The notes under the pieces are model-generated. The model saw nothing but the letters and a program-made list of their open reading frames with translations. It was not told the origin of the DNA and did not search any database. A stretch of DNA of 64,000 nucleotides from an uncultured Clostridia bacterium (GTDB lineage Bacteria > Bacillota > Clostridia > TANB77 > UBA1234): assembly GCA_934132775.1 (NCBI GenBank), contig CAKPAA010000002.1, positions 1 to 64,000 of the forward strand. Direction: 5' to 3'. This document shows positions 18,212-27,578 of this stretch, one piece after another. The translations under genes were made by a program, and so were the position numbers. The first letter of the stretch is position 1. Every line of letters begins with the position of its first letter.

Positions 18212-19699
18212 TTATTTTATATTCCAAGCTGTTGATGAAGACAAACCATTATTCAAAGTATTTGACACATCCAATTTATTCGCATTAAATGATACCACTG
18301 GTCTAAGCCCATAAGTGCAAGTACGAGGTCTATCGAAAGAATCAAATATGAGAAAGCCGTCCGATGTTGTTGAACTACTAACATGCCTTAAGTCATATCC
18401 TACGTAGTCACCGCCTATATACACTGTTGGTGACGCTAACCATCCCATATCATTTCCCAATATTTCGCCTATAGCCTTATTTAATTTAGATGGGTTATAT
18501 AGATAGAATGTATCCGTCACCAAAACAGGAACATTTACTGTTGGGAACTTATATTTAAGTATATCATTTGAAGTTTCTTCCTTGCCATTTACGCTATTGT
18601 CATATGTATAAAATTTAGCTATATTTCTTCCATGTGCTATTCCAATATATTTTTCACCATTTACAATAACATCTGGTGTATCACTTGATTCATAAGGATA
18701 ATATACTCGTCTATTAAATTTATCTTCTTTTTTATATTTGAGACTTTTATTCAATTCGTCTATAGTCATACTTTTTGCTATTAAATTCTTGCCTAGATTT
18801 GAATATAACTTTCCACATAATCTATGCAATTCACTCACTCCATATAAATATCCACTTGCTCCATTTATTGATACATCGTTTACTGCTCCTTCGGTTGTTA
18901 TCATTACTTTTCCAGTTTCACTATCTATACTTAAAATTCTCCACTTTGCTGTTGCATCTGTTGAAAGTGTTTGTTTTGCACTTCCTGTTTTCGTCGAATC
19001 TGTTTCAACATTCTGGACTGTTGTTGGAATATAATTAACGTAATCTCCTACTTTTATTTTACTTGTTATTTCTTCAAACTCTTTTCTAGATAATCCGTCA
19101 TCTAAAAGTTCTCTATTCTCAAGCTTGCTATTTTCATTTATTTGTATTTTAAATGTGGCACTTGCAACAGTTATATCAATATCTTTTGAACTTGAAACAA
19201 GTGAACTATCCACAAACTCTTTATCTCTTATGTTGTACGCATTCTCACTTGGAAATGGTGGCCAAATAAACACCTTGCCTTTCTTAGTCACAGCATACTT
19301 AACTTCAACGTTTGTTTCAGTTGGAGTATTCACTCTCATTACTGGTAACTTAATACCAATGTTCGCACTCTTCTCAATTATTGTATAATCTGGAGTTCTA
19401 CTTTCAACAACAAAATCTTCATCTGTTTTACCACCCTTTGCTACATAATTAAAAACCTGTCCATCAGTAATTTGAGAACCCTTTGCAAGCATTGCACCTT
19501 TAACTTCTATCATCTTCTCATTTATAGCTTGTTCAACTTCACTGACATTAGACACAAACTTAGAATAATTCGCCTTTCCAATAGTACTCGTAGAACTATT
19601 AAAAGCAATAGTTGCCAAAATAACTATAACTATAATCGTAATAACCAATGCTATAAGTGAAATACCACGTTCACACTTTCTTACTTCAAAACATTTCAT
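18212..19699 (-). CDS. Prepilin-like surface protein, paralog A, with C-terminal DUF6273/lectin-like domain
   Basis: Type III signal ERG|ISLIALVITIIVIVILA: the peptidase would cut after Gly; Glu5 of true major pilins is replaced by Ala. A helical stalk and a beta-rich middle follow. A C-terminal domain starts near AKWRILSID and ends at YGLRPVVSF, resembling DUF6273/C-type-lectin-fold display domains. The first ~300 residues are close to paralog C (29542-31062); the distal domain is its own. The segment coding for SPTVYIG...TYGLRP corresponds to the hypervariable window of paralogs B and C but aligns poorly with them. The ATG at 19699 is preferred. Probably anchored and displayed outside the membrane; ligand unknown. 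Confidence 0.75.
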   Translation of the reverse strand: MKCFEVRKCERGISLIALVITIIVIVILATIAFNSSTSTIGKANYSKFVSNVSEVEQAINEKMIEVKGAMLAKGSQITDGQVFNYVAKGGKTDEDFVVESRTPDYTIIEKSANIGIKLPVMRVNTPTETNVEVKYAVTKKGKVFIWPPFPSENAYNIRDKEFVDSSLVSSSKDIDITVASATFKIQINENSKLENRELLDDGLSRKEFEEITSKIKVGDYVNYIPTTVQNVETDSTKTGSAKQTLSTDATAKWRILSIDSETGKVMITTEGAVNDVSINGASGYLYGVSELHRLCGKLYSNLGKNLIAKSMTIDELNKSLKYKKEDKFNRRVYYPYESSDTPDVIVNGEKYIGIAHGRNIAKFYTYDNSVNGKEETSNDILKYKFPTVNVPVLVTDTFYLYNPSKLNKAIGEILGNDMGWLASPTVYIGGDYVGYDLRHVSSSTTSDGFLIFDSFDRPRTCTYGLRPVVSFNANKLDVSNTLNNGLSSSTAWNIK

Positions 19700-19786
19700 A
19701 CACAAATCAACCTCATTTCTTCATTTTATATTTTTAACTACAACTTAAACAAAACTTACTTAAATCCAGCCACTATGTTCAAAGGA

Positions 19787-19860
19787 GTAAAAGTACATAG
19801 AATAAATTTTTTCGGCTCGGTTGGGTAGGTTAGGAGAAAAAATTTTTCTATTACTTTTAC
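19787..19860 (-). repeat. Conserved ~74-nt hairpin element upstream of paralog A (copy 1)
   Basis: Near-complementary arms beginning GTAAAAGTA and ending TACTTTTAC enclose A/T-rich paired tracts and a C/A-rich loop (on the minus strand CCTAACCTACCCAACCGAG). The same element occurs at 31208-31280 before paralog C with one base deleted in the loop. It lies about 90 bp before the pilin-like start codon. It may be an RNA leader structure or a mobile palindromic unit; the sequence does not decide. Confidence 0.7.
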
Positions 19861-19992
19861 GACGCACTATGCCTAGATAAAACCAAACTATCACTTTTAT
19901 AAACAATAGCATATCTCTCAAATAAAGTTTAAACTGCCACTTTTTATAATCAAACTCGCAAAAATATAAATATAGTTTTCAGACGCCAAAAA

Positions 19993-20064
19993 GACTAACC
20001 AAAACCTAGCCACCTATTCAAGCTTCATACAAAGCTCAAACAAATAACAAAGTTTCAGTTAGTC
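19993..20064 (-). terminator. Terminator-like hairpin of the small-ORF unit (copy 1)
   Basis: GACTAAC and GTTAGTC arms (minus strand), followed by TTTTT. The interior can extend the stem, with different bases in the second copy at 31421-31492. It overlaps the last codons of the small ORF at 20055-20249 and would end that transcript before the pilin-like gene. Confidence 0.55.
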
Positions 20065-20249
20065 ACATAACTATCTTCAATATAATTTACAAAAAACAAA
20101 ATGCCTTTAAAAGTACTTGAAACACTTCCTGTGCAAACAACAGCAACGCAAAACGCGCTTTCATACGAAAATGCTCTCGCATTTCTTTTATTTAAAAATT
20201 GGCTTGTGTGTGTGTGTACAGCCCAAACGGTTTCAAGTGCCTTATTCAT
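20055..20249 (-). CDS. Small ORF with a (CA)6 tract, upstream of prepilin paralog A
   Basis: 64 codons from an ATG with AAGGAG nine bases upstream. It starts MNKALETV, then the CA dinucleotide repeat encodes HTHT, then SQFLNKRNA and a conserved end GILFFVNYIEDS. A second copy at 31495-31687 has the same start and ribosome-binding site but (CA)11, which shifts the frame to an early stop. The middle third differs between copies mostly by replacement changes. No family recognised. It may encode a phase-variable peptide, or the region may act as RNA. Confidence 0.45.
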   Translation of the reverse strand: MNKALETVWAVHTHTSQFLNKRNARAFSYESAFCVAVVCTGSVSSTFKGILFFVNYIEDSYVTN

Positions 20250-20296
20250 CTTTTTTCTCTCCTTTTCATTTGATTTCATATTTTCATTTTACCATA

Positions 20297-22207
20297 TCAA
20301 ACTTCATTTGCAAGAATTTTTTCATTTGCCTCTTCCCACTCTTGCATCTTCACGTCTAATTCTGCTTGTACAGCTTTAAGCTTTTCTTGTATTTTAGTAA
20401 GCTCAACATAGTCTGAGCACACGTCCTCTTTAAGCATTTCTGCATTTAACGCTTCTATCTCTTTTTCTTTTTCAGTTATTTCATTTTCAAGTTTGGTTAC
20501 TCTATTTTTTAATTTGTTTAATTCTTTTTTAGCAAAATATTCATTTACTTTTGGTTTTTCTTCTTTTTGATTTTGCACTTGCACAACTGTTTCTTGTTCT
20601 TCAAGAGTTTTCTTTTCCATATATTCTTCATAATTTCCATCAAAAAATGTTGCACCATCTTTATCAAACACCAAAAGCGAATCTGCTATTTTATTCACAA
20701 AATACCTATCGTGTGACACAAAAATTAGAGTTCCCTCATATTCTTTTAAAATATTTTCTAGGCTTTCTTTGCCAACTATGTCCATATGATTTGTTGGCTC
20801 ATCAAGTAACATCAAGTTCGGACCTTTTTTAAATATCTCGCATAGCTTTAATCTTACTTTCTCTCCACCTGAAAGCACTTCTATTTTCTTAAACACATCT
20901 TCACCAGTGAATAGGAATGCTGCGAGTGCACTTCTTACTTCTCTGTCATTTAATGCAGGAAACTTATTTGAAAACTCATCAAATATAGTGCTTTTACTAT
21001 TTGAAAATGCTAATTCTTGATCAAAATATTCTTTCTCAACATTATATCCAAATTCAAATTCGCCACTAAGTTTTTGCACTCTTCCCATTAAAGTTTTCAA
21101 TAATGTTGATTTTCCAATTCCATTAGCACCAATAATTGCAAGTTTCTGCCCCTTTAATACATCAAAAGACAATTTTGCAAGTGGCTTATCATAACCAATC
21201 TCAAGGTCTTTTACGTTCAAAACATTTTTCCCACTTTCTTTTTTTAATGAAAAGTTTGTATGGAATGTTTTTAAATCATACCTATTAGGCTCTTCAATCT
21301 TTACCATTCTTTCAACCTGTTTTAGTTTTGAAAGTGCCATTTTTGCTTTTGTTGGTTTGTATCTAAATCTATCAGCTATTGCAGTTAACCTTTTTATTTC
21401 TTTTTGTTGAAATTCAAAATCTTTCAATTGCTTTTCATAATTCATTCTTTTTTGTATTTCAAAAGCTGAGTAATTGCCCTTATATTCCGTAACTGCTGCA
21501 TATTCTATTTCATACACTTTGTTTACTATTTTATTCAAAAACATTCTATCGTGGGACACAATTACGACTGCTTTGGGATAATTTTTTAAATAGCTTTCTA
21601 ACCATTCTATTGTTTCAATATCTAAATGGTTAGTTGGCTCATCAAGTAATAATATGTCTGGCTTACTTATAAGTAGCTTTATAAACGCAATTCTTGTCTT
21701 TTGTCCACCTGAAAATTCGCTGATTTTTTTCTGTTCATCTTCTTTTGAAAAACCAAATTTGCGTATTATTGTTTGATATTCTTTTTTATATGTATAACCA
21801 TCCATAATCTCATATCTGTCTCTTGCTAATGTGTATGCCTTTATAAGTTCCTCACTTGTATCAGTTTTTAATTTTTCTTCTAGATTTTTAATTTTTTCTT
21901 CTAACTCAATTATAGGTTTATATGCTTCTAAAACTTCATCTAACAACGTTTTACTGGTGTCTTTAAATTCAATTTGTTTCAGATAGCCTATAACAGGATT
22001 ACCCTGTTTAAACACATTAAATTTTTCTTCGCCAATTCCCTCTTCAAGCATATCATTGTTTATAATTGCATTTAACAAAGTGCTTTTTCCTGCACCATTT
22101 CTACCAACTATTGCTATTTTATCTTTCTCTTTTATCTCTATATTTATTTCTTCTAAAATTGTTTCAGCACCGTATGATACAGCACCATTTACTATTCTAT
22201 AATTCAT
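20297..22207 (-). CDS. ABC-F family ATPase (ribosome-associated)
   Basis: 636 residues with two ATPase cassettes and no membrane domain, typical of ABC-F translation/antibiotic-resistance factors (YfmR/Uup/YdiF type). Cassette 1: GRNGAGKSTLL, FSGGQKTRIAF, LLLDEPTNHLD. Cassette 2: GANGIGKSTLL, LSGGEKVRLKL, LMLLDEPTNHMD. The linker between them (LKDFEFQQKEIKRL...) is the P-site tRNA-interacting motif region. A C-terminal coiled coil (KNRVTKLENEITEKEKE) is present. Subgroup and any resistance role cannot be set from sequence alone. Confidence 0.92.
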   Translation of the reverse strand: MNYRIVNGAVSYGAETILEEINIEIKEKDKIAIVGRNGAGKSTLLNAIINNDMLEEGIGEEKFNVFKQGNPVIGYLKQIEFKDTSKTLLDEVLEAYKPIIELEEKIKNLEEKLKTDTSEELIKAYTLARDRYEIMDGYTYKKEYQTIIRKFGFSKEDEQKKISEFSGGQKTRIAFIKLLISKPDILLLDEPTNHLDIETIEWLESYLKNYPKAVVIVSHDRMFLNKIVNKVYEIEYAAVTEYKGNYSAFEIQKRMNYEKQLKDFEFQQKEIKRLTAIADRFRYKPTKAKMALSKLKQVERMVKIEEPNRYDLKTFHTNFSLKKESGKNVLNVKDLEIGYDKPLAKLSFDVLKGQKLAIIGANGIGKSTLLKTLMGRVQKLSGEFEFGYNVEKEYFDQELAFSNSKSTIFDEFSNKFPALNDREVRSALAAFLFTGEDVFKKIEVLSGGEKVRLKLCEIFKKGPNLMLLDEPTNHMDIVGKESLENILKEYEGTLIFVSHDRYFVNKIADSLLVFDKDGATFFDGNYEEYMEKKTLEEQETVVQVQNQKEEKPKVNEYFAKKELNKLKNRVTKLENEITEKEKEIEALNAEMLKEDVCSDYVELTKIQEKLKAVQAELDVKMQEWEEANEKILANEV

Positions 22208-22222
22208 AATAATCCTTATCCG

Positions 22223-22699
22223 TTATTTATTATTGTTTACTATTTCTTCTTGTTTTTTATAAAGTTCTTCTCTCGTAAATTCATTGTTGTAATCTATGTA
22301 ATCTTGCTTTAAGCACATTATAACTGTTGAGCCTTCTATCTTTATTTCAGAATACATTTGATTTATATTAGAGTCTGTTTTTATTTTATCAAAAATTTTT
22401 TTAGCGATTTCATCAGTCTCAACTTCCTCAATAACTTCTATTCTTTCAATTTTATTTTCATCATTGTAAATATATTTCGTTTTAGTTATTTCAGCATCTG
22501 TGTATGCTGTTAGTGTTATATCGTTATCTCCACTAGTTAAGTAATACGTAATAGTCTTCTCATTTGTACTTTGCACATCTGAATTTTTAGATACATCTTT
22601 CACAAAAAAATCTTTATATTTGCCAAACACCCCAACGCCAATATATGCTACTATAATGCAAATCATAATGGCTAAAACCACTTTCGTTGCTTTACTCAT
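22223..22699 (-). CDS. Membrane-anchored hypothetical protein
   Basis: 158 residues, unrecognised. One N-terminal hydrophobic segment (VVLAIMICIIVAYIGVGVF, residues ~7-25) without a lipobox cysteine or clear cleavage site, then a Thr/Lys/Glu-rich extracytoplasmic domain of alternating beta strands and a charged C-terminal helix ending IVNNNK. The start is ATG with GAGGAGG upstream. Fifteen bases separate it from the ABC-F gene, so the two are probably cotranscribed. Confidence 0.7.
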   Translation of the reverse strand: MSKATKVVLAIMICIIVAYIGVGVFGKYKDFFVKDVSKNSDVQSTNEKTITYYLTSGDNDITLTAYTDAEITKTKYIYNDENKIERIEVIEEVETDEIAKKIFDKIKTDSNINQMYSEIKIEGSTVIMCLKQDYIDYNNEFTREELYKKQEEIVNNNK

Positions 22700-22903
22700 A
22701 TATTTTCCTCCTCATCTAATATATTATTTTTCGCACTTTTTGATGAACCTCATTATACTACAAAGCCTTTTAACTTGCAAATTAAGTTGAATATTTTCTC
22801 GCACCACACGTGTACATATACAAATCATAAACATTCTTCTGTGATTTTAAATAGTTCAAGCCTCAAACATTTACTGAATGTTCCATTTGCTTCTAGTATT
22901 TCA

Positions 22904-25069
22904 TTATCTCGTACACGATTTAGAATACGGACATTTGGCACATTCGTCCACATTCTTCTCCTTTGCTATTATGCTAACCACAACTATCAAAATTGCCAAG
23001 ACTATAACTATATCCATCGCCGTAATAACACCACTTTCAAGCCTACTGCCAACTTGATAAACAATCGTTGCAACTATCCACGCAAGCACGGTTTGAAACG
23101 TCACTGCTTTTAACATTCTTGCATTGCCCCCCAATTCCTTTTTCATTGCTCCTATTGCCCCAAAACACGGTGCGCTAAACAAGTTAAACACCATAAAAGC
23201 ATATGCCGACGCAGCAGTAAAAAAGCCAAATATACTATTTGCCGAAAACATATCTTGTGTAACATTTCTGCCGCTTGCAAATCCACTTATAATTGTCATT
23301 GATGAAACAACCTGCTCTTTGGCAACAAGACCTTGTATTGTCGAAACAGCTATTCCCCAGTTATTCTCTCCAACAATAGGATAAAAAATCCAAGATATTT
23401 TATTTCCAATGCCTGCTAATATGCTATCTTCAATATCGACTCCAAACTCTAATTTAAAAGAAAATGATAATAAAAACCATATTACAATTGAACAAACTAA
23501 AATTATACTTCCTGCCCTTTTTATAAATGCAAACACTTTTTCAAAAACATCTTTTAACACATAGATTATATTAGGCAACTTATAATCTGGAAGTTCAGAT
23601 ATATACGTACTCGACGTGTTTTTGAATATTAACTTTTTCATTATAATAGCACTAAAAATTATTACTGCTATTGCAAAAAAGTATAACGATACCGAAACAA
23701 GCCCAGAGTAATCATCAAAAAAGAAACTAGAAAATAAAGTTATAATCGGTAATTTCGCACTGCAAGGAATAAAAGGTGTTAAAATCGCTGTCATTTTTCT
23801 TTCATCATCATTTTCAATAATTCTACTGCCCATAATCCCAGGCACACTGCAACCTGCTCCAACTACAAATGGTATTAAAGACTTACCACTTAAACCAATC
23901 TTTCTAAATACTTTGTCTAATAATAATGCAATTCTCGACATATACCCTGTTGTTTCCAAAAGAGATATACAAAAAAACAAGATGGCAAGTTGAGGTACAA
24001 AATTTAAAACAGCTCCAACTCCATCTATTATTCCATCAACAACTAAACTTTTAAGCCATAGAGAAACACCTATAGTTTCAAGAAAATTTGCAACAGTCTC
24101 TTTAAAACTTGTAATAAAGTTTTCAATCACTTCAATTGTATATTTTCCAACAACCCCAACTGATAGATAATATATCAATGCCATTATAAGCACAAATATT
24201 GGAAAGGCCAACCACTTATTTAACAATATCCTATCTAGTTTATCTGAAAAATTTTTTCTTGCAATTTTTCTTTTAATCGTCTTTGAGTTTACTTCATCAA
24301 TGTAGCTGTATCTTTGAGTTGCAATTACTTCTTCCAAGTCCATTTCATATCTCTTTTTAATATCCAAAATAAGACTTTTAATCTTGTTACTTTCAAACTG
24401 TTTAAATCTAAAATCTTCTTCAATTAGCTTGACAGCTATAAATCTCTTATGCTTCAAATCTTGTGGCAAATAAAACTCAATATTTCTAATAGCCGTTTCA
24501 ATGTTGGTATCAAAAATATTTTCACAATTGTTTGCATTTATTTGACTAATTGAAGTCACTAGCTCACTAATTCCACTTCCTCTAAGTGCAGATATTTGAA
24601 CAACTTTCACACCTAACCTTTTTTCTAACTCAAACTTATTTATTGTTATTCCTCTTTTTTCAAGTAAATCCACCATATTTAATGCAACAATAACTTTTGT
24701 ATCTAGCTCTAAAAGTTGCATAGTTAAATACAAACTTCTTTCAAGTGAAGTGCTATCAACAATATTTATTATAACATCTGGCTTTTCGTCAAAAACAAAT
24801 CTTCTAGAAACTTCTTCCTCTGTGCTATATGGACTAAGTGAATAAATACCAGGCAAATCAACTAATTCATAATTAGTATTCTTAATATATCCACTCTTTT
24901 TCTCAATTGTTACCCCTGGCCAATTTCCGATTTTAGCATTCATACCAGTCAACAAATTAAATAACGTTGTCTTTCCACTATTCTGATTTCCAACCAATGC
25001 AATTTTCAATTTAGGAGTATTCCTATTCATCTTCATACCTTTATTTTCAAAGTCATTAGTATTCTTCAA
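22904..25069 (-). CDS. feoB: Ferrous iron transporter FeoB with Cys-rich C-terminal tail
   Basis: Fe(II) uptake permease: N-terminal G protein with GNQNSGKTTLF, GNWPGVTIEKK, DLPGIYSLSP and NMVD, then two Gate-type membrane halves (VPQLAILFFCISLLE; VVGAGCSVPGIMGSR). The last helix is followed by CAKCPYSKSC, like the separate FeoB-associated Cys-rich peptide found in other Firmicutes. The TTG at 25069 has GGAGGTG seven bases upstream and follows the feoA stop by one base, so it is the likely start; ATGs at 25036/25030 have weaker sites. Confidence 0.95.
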   Translation of the reverse strand: MKNTNDFENKGMKMNRNTPKLKIALVGNQNSGKTTLFNLLTGMNAKIGNWPGVTIEKKSGYIKNTNYELVDLPGIYSLSPYSTEEEVSRRFVFDEKPDVIINIVDSTSLERSLYLTMQLLELDTKVIVALNMVDLLEKRGITINKFELEKRLGVKVVQISALRGSGISELVTSISQINANNCENIFDTNIETAIRNIEFYLPQDLKHKRFIAVKLIEEDFRFKQFESNKIKSLILDIKKRYEMDLEEVIATQRYSYIDEVNSKTIKRKIARKNFSDKLDRILLNKWLAFPIFVLIMALIYYLSVGVVGKYTIEVIENFITSFKETVANFLETIGVSLWLKSLVVDGIIDGVGAVLNFVPQLAILFFCISLLETTGYMSRIALLLDKVFRKIGLSGKSLIPFVVGAGCSVPGIMGSRIIENDDERKMTAILTPFIPCSAKLPIITLFSSFFFDDYSGLVSVSLYFFAIAVIIFSAIIMKKLIFKNTSSTYISELPDYKLPNIIYVLKDVFEKVFAFIKRAGSIILVCSIVIWFLLSFSFKLEFGVDIEDSILAGIGNKISWIFYPIVGENNWGIAVSTIQGLVAKEQVVSSMTIISGFASGRNVTQDMFSANSIFGFFTAASAYAFMVFNLFSAPCFGAIGAMKKELGGNARMLKAVTFQTVLAWIVATIVYQVGSRLESGVITAMDIVIVLAILIVVVSIIAKEKNVDECAKCPYSKSCTR

Positions 25070-25070
25070 G

Positions 25071-25301
25071 TTATAACACCTCCACAAAAATCTGCATCAA
25101 ATCTGCCTTTCTAATGCAGAGTTCATATCCACGCAAGGAAATATCAATTGGATCTCCCATAGGTGCAACCTTCTTTATACTAACAATCGTTCCAACAGTT
25201 AGTCCCATATCTAAAAGATGCCTCCTAATCTCCTTATTAGTTATATTTAAATACTTAATTTTAGCTTTTTCGCCAACTTTAAGTTCACCAAGTTTTTTCA
25301 T
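25071..25301 (-). CDS. feoA: Ferrous iron transport protein A
   Basis: 76-residue SH3-like FeoA that partners with FeoB in Fe(II) import. Recognisable KKLGELKVGEKAKI, RRHLLDMGLTVGT, the DPIDISLRGYELCIRK block. The ATG at 25301 has AAGGAGG seven bases upstream. It is immediately followed by feoB. The gene is divergent from a TetR regulator, with about 107 bp between the start codons holding both promoters. Confidence 0.95.
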   Translation of the reverse strand: MKKLGELKVGEKAKIKYLNITNKEIRRHLLDMGLTVGTIVSIKKVAPMGDPIDISLRGYELCIRKADLMQIFVEVL

Positions 25302-25343
25302 ACAATTGCCTCCTTTATGTGAATAAGATTTCAACTTTCTTGC

Positions 25344-25372
25344 TTGTCTATTTAGTTAGTATATTATATAAT
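25344..25372 (+). promoter_or_regulatory. SigA-type promoter for the TetR regulator
   Basis: TTGTCT (25344-25349), 17-bp spacer, TATAAT (25367-25372), 36 bp ahead of the TetR start. It lies in the shared intergenic region with feoAB, so a TetR operator here could affect both directions; no convincing Fur box is seen. Confidence 0.7.
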
Positions 25373-25408
25373 GAAGAACGTAAATAATTCCTAATCGGAG
25401 GTAATATA

Positions 25409-26017
25409 ATGAGAAAAAATTCAACTGTGAGAGAGCCTATGCAAAAACGTTCCATAGAAAAAAAAGAAAAAATAATTGAATACGGATTCGAACTAATTTG
25501 TGATAAAGGATATTACAACACCAACACTGCTGAAATTGCAAAAGCAGCAGGCGTTTCAACAGGCATAATTTATCAATACTTTAATGACAAACACGATATT
25601 TTGATAGAAGGCATTAAACAAAATGCTAATAATATATTCTTTCCAATGCTAACAGCATTAGAGAAAAAATTTAATGTAGACGATTTAGAAAACGTGCTAA
25701 GAAAAACTATAAAAAGTTTCGTAAAAGACCACAAACTTTCTCAAACTGCACACGAAGAATTACTAGCAATGGTACACTCAGACAAAGAAGTGGCACATAT
25801 ATTTTATGAGTTTGAAATGGCAAAAACGCAAAGCATAACAGACTTTTTAATACGTAGTGGAATAACACAAAAAAATCTAAAAGAAAAAGTACATATACTA
25901 GTAAAACTGATAGACGATTTATGTCACGAACTCGTATACCACAAACACTCGGCAATGGACTACAACGCAATGACTGATATAACAATAAATATAATAATGA
26001 ATATGCTGAAAATATAA
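25409..26017 (+). CDS. TetR/AcrR family transcriptional regulator
   Basis: 202 residues. N-terminal helix-turn-helix of TetR type: IEKKEKIIEYGFELICDKGY, TNTAEIAKAAGVSTGIIYQYF, NDKHDILIEGI. The C-terminal ligand domain is divergent and its effector cannot be inferred. Start ATG with CGGAGG upstream. It is transcribed away from feoAB and could autoregulate or act on that operon, but this is only positional inference. A hairpin terminator follows. Confidence 0.9.
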   Translation: MRKNSTVREPMQKRSIEKKEKIIEYGFELICDKGYYNTNTAEIAKAAGVSTGIIYQYFNDKHDILIEGIKQNANNIFFPMLTALEKKFNVDDLENVLRKTIKSFVKDHKLSQTAHEELLAMVHSDKEVAHIFYEFEMAKTQSITDFLIRSGITQKNLKEKVHILVKLIDDLCHELVYHKHSAMDYNAMTDITINIIMNMLKI

Positions 26018-26087
26018 AAAGTTGAAAAAGCTTCAATCATTGAGAATTTTCGACTAAAAAAGGAAAAATCTCTCACATAAAGAACAG

Positions 26088-26135
26088 CCTCTTTACTTGA
26101 TAGTGCTAAATATGCCCTATTTCAAGCAAAGAGGT
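26088..26135 (+). terminator. Terminator after the TetR gene
   Basis: CCTCTTT-ACTTGA and TTCAAG-CAAAGAGG arms around a ~20-nt loop, followed on the plus strand by TTTTTAAATTT. A-rich sequence on the other side means it could also serve the convergent gene ending at 26156. Confidence 0.75.
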
Positions 26136-26155
26136 TTTTAAATTTCAAAATCATT

Positions 26156-27397
26156 CTAAGATTTTTTCAAATTCAAATAATTTTTAATCTTCTCAGCGGT
26201 ATCACGTCCAGAACGTGCTGCCCAAGCAACAGTCGCCTTTACTCCAATTAAATTTCCACCAGCAAAAATCTTTTCGCTAGACGTTTGGTTATTTTCATTC
26301 ACCTTTATAAAGCCTTTTTCACTTACTTCCAAACTTAATCTTTTTATCAAATCAGTATCGGCTTGTGAACCAACAGCCATTATAACCATATCAGCGTCAA
26401 GCATATACTCACTGCCATTTACATTTTCAACAATATGATCATTTTCACTTGTTTCAATACATTCAATTCTCTCAACGCAGTCGCGGCCTAAAATTCTTAT
26501 TATATTAGTATTAAATATAAATTTAATACCTTCACTCTGTGCAACAAGAATTTCTTTCTTTTCAGCAGGCATCTCTTCTTCACTACGTCTGTAAATTATA
26601 GTTACTTCTTTAGCTTTAAGTCTTTTTACAGTCCTCGAAACATCTATCGCAACATTTCCCCCACCTAAAATATAAATTTTCTTGTTTTCACAGTCAAAAT
26701 CAATTCCATTTTCTAAAAGTGTATTTCCATCATAAACACCTTTTAGATCCTTGCCCTTAATTTCAACATTTCTTGGAACATTCGCTCCAATGCTTAAAAA
26801 TATAGCATCGTAATTATTTTTTAATTTTTCAAAACCTGCTTCTAAACTATAATTGGTCACTACATTTATGCCAAGTTTTGAAATCTCGTCCACAAGTTCA
26901 TCTATTATACCCTTAGAAAGTCTAAAATCTGGTATTCCATATCTTAGAAGTCCCCCAAGCTTTTCTCTTTTTTCATAAATAGTAACTTCCGCACCATATC
27001 TTTTTAAAAACACAGCACATGTAAGCCCAGCAGGTCCACTTCCAACAACAGCAACTTTCTTTCCACTCAATTCATCAGAAATATTTTCAAACATCCAACC
27101 ATTTTTATAAGCCAAATCGCCCAAACTAGCCTCAATTTCTCCCGTTTCAATAGGAGTCTCTTTATACTTTCTAGTACAATTCGACTGGCATTGCTTCATA
27201 TATGGACATATCCTACCACATATAGATGGCATTATATTAGTCTCAGACAACAACTCATATGCTTCTTTCTCTTTTGAAAGTTTTAAAAGCTCTATTATCT
27301 TTGGCACATCATTTTCAAGAGGACAAGCCTTCATACAAGGCTTATTAACACAATTCAAACATCTGTAAATTTCTTCTTCTACTTCTTTATCTTTCAT
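26156..27397 (-). CDS. GltD-like FAD/NAD(P)-dependent oxidoreductase with N-terminal 4Fe-4S domain
   Basis: About 413 residues of the glutamate synthase small-subunit / dihydropyrimidine dehydrogenase domain II family. The N-terminal cluster domain shows CLNCVNKPCMKACP and CGRICPYMKQCQSNC. An FAD site follows at AVVGSGPAGLTCA, a second Rossmann at YILGGGNVAIDVSR, and the FAD end GGNLIGVKATVAWAARSGR. No glutamate synthase large subunit or partner dehydrogenase is adjacent, so the electron acceptor is unknown. The ATG at 27397 has GGAGAAG upstream and is preferred over 27409. Confidence 0.88.
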   Translation of the reverse strand: MKDKEVEEEIYRCLNCVNKPCMKACPLENDVPKIIELLKLSKEKEAYELLSETNIMPSICGRICPYMKQCQSNCTRKYKETPIETGEIEASLGDLAYKNGWMFENISDELSGKKVAVVGSGPAGLTCAVFLKRYGAEVTIYEKREKLGGLLRYGIPDFRLSKGIIDELVDEISKLGINVVTNYSLEAGFEKLKNNYDAIFLSIGANVPRNVEIKGKDLKGVYDGNTLLENGIDFDCENKKIYILGGGNVAIDVSRTVKRLKAKEVTIIYRRSEEEMPAEKKEILVAQSEGIKFIFNTNIIRILGRDCVERIECIETSENDHIVENVNGSEYMLDADMVIMAVGSQADTDLIKRLSLEVSEKGFIKVNENNQTSSEKIFAGGNLIGVKATVAWAARSGRDTAEKIKNYLNLKKS

Positions 27398-27515
27398 AAT
27401 CTTCTCCATAAAAATTTATTCGTTAGTAATTTTTTCAAAATTCATAGTCTAAATTATACCACTGTGAAATAACATTATCAACAGTGAAAAGAAAGGCTTA
27501 AATTATATAAAAACA

Positions 27516-27578
27516 AAAGTAGTCATCAACATAGAATCAACTAACACATAAGTTAATTCTATATCATAAGACTACTTT
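27516..27578 (-). terminator. Terminator of prepilin paralog B
   Basis: AAAGTAGTC and GACTACTTT arms, with a second inner stem (ATAGAAT/ATTCTAT), followed on the minus strand by TGTTTTTAT. It lies about 75 bp after the paralog B stop. Confidence 0.8.

Noticed and set aside
18305..18440. Third DGR variable region in paralog A
   Set aside because: The corresponding segment aligns poorly with B and C and has indels, so adenine-type mutagenesis cannot be argued from it.
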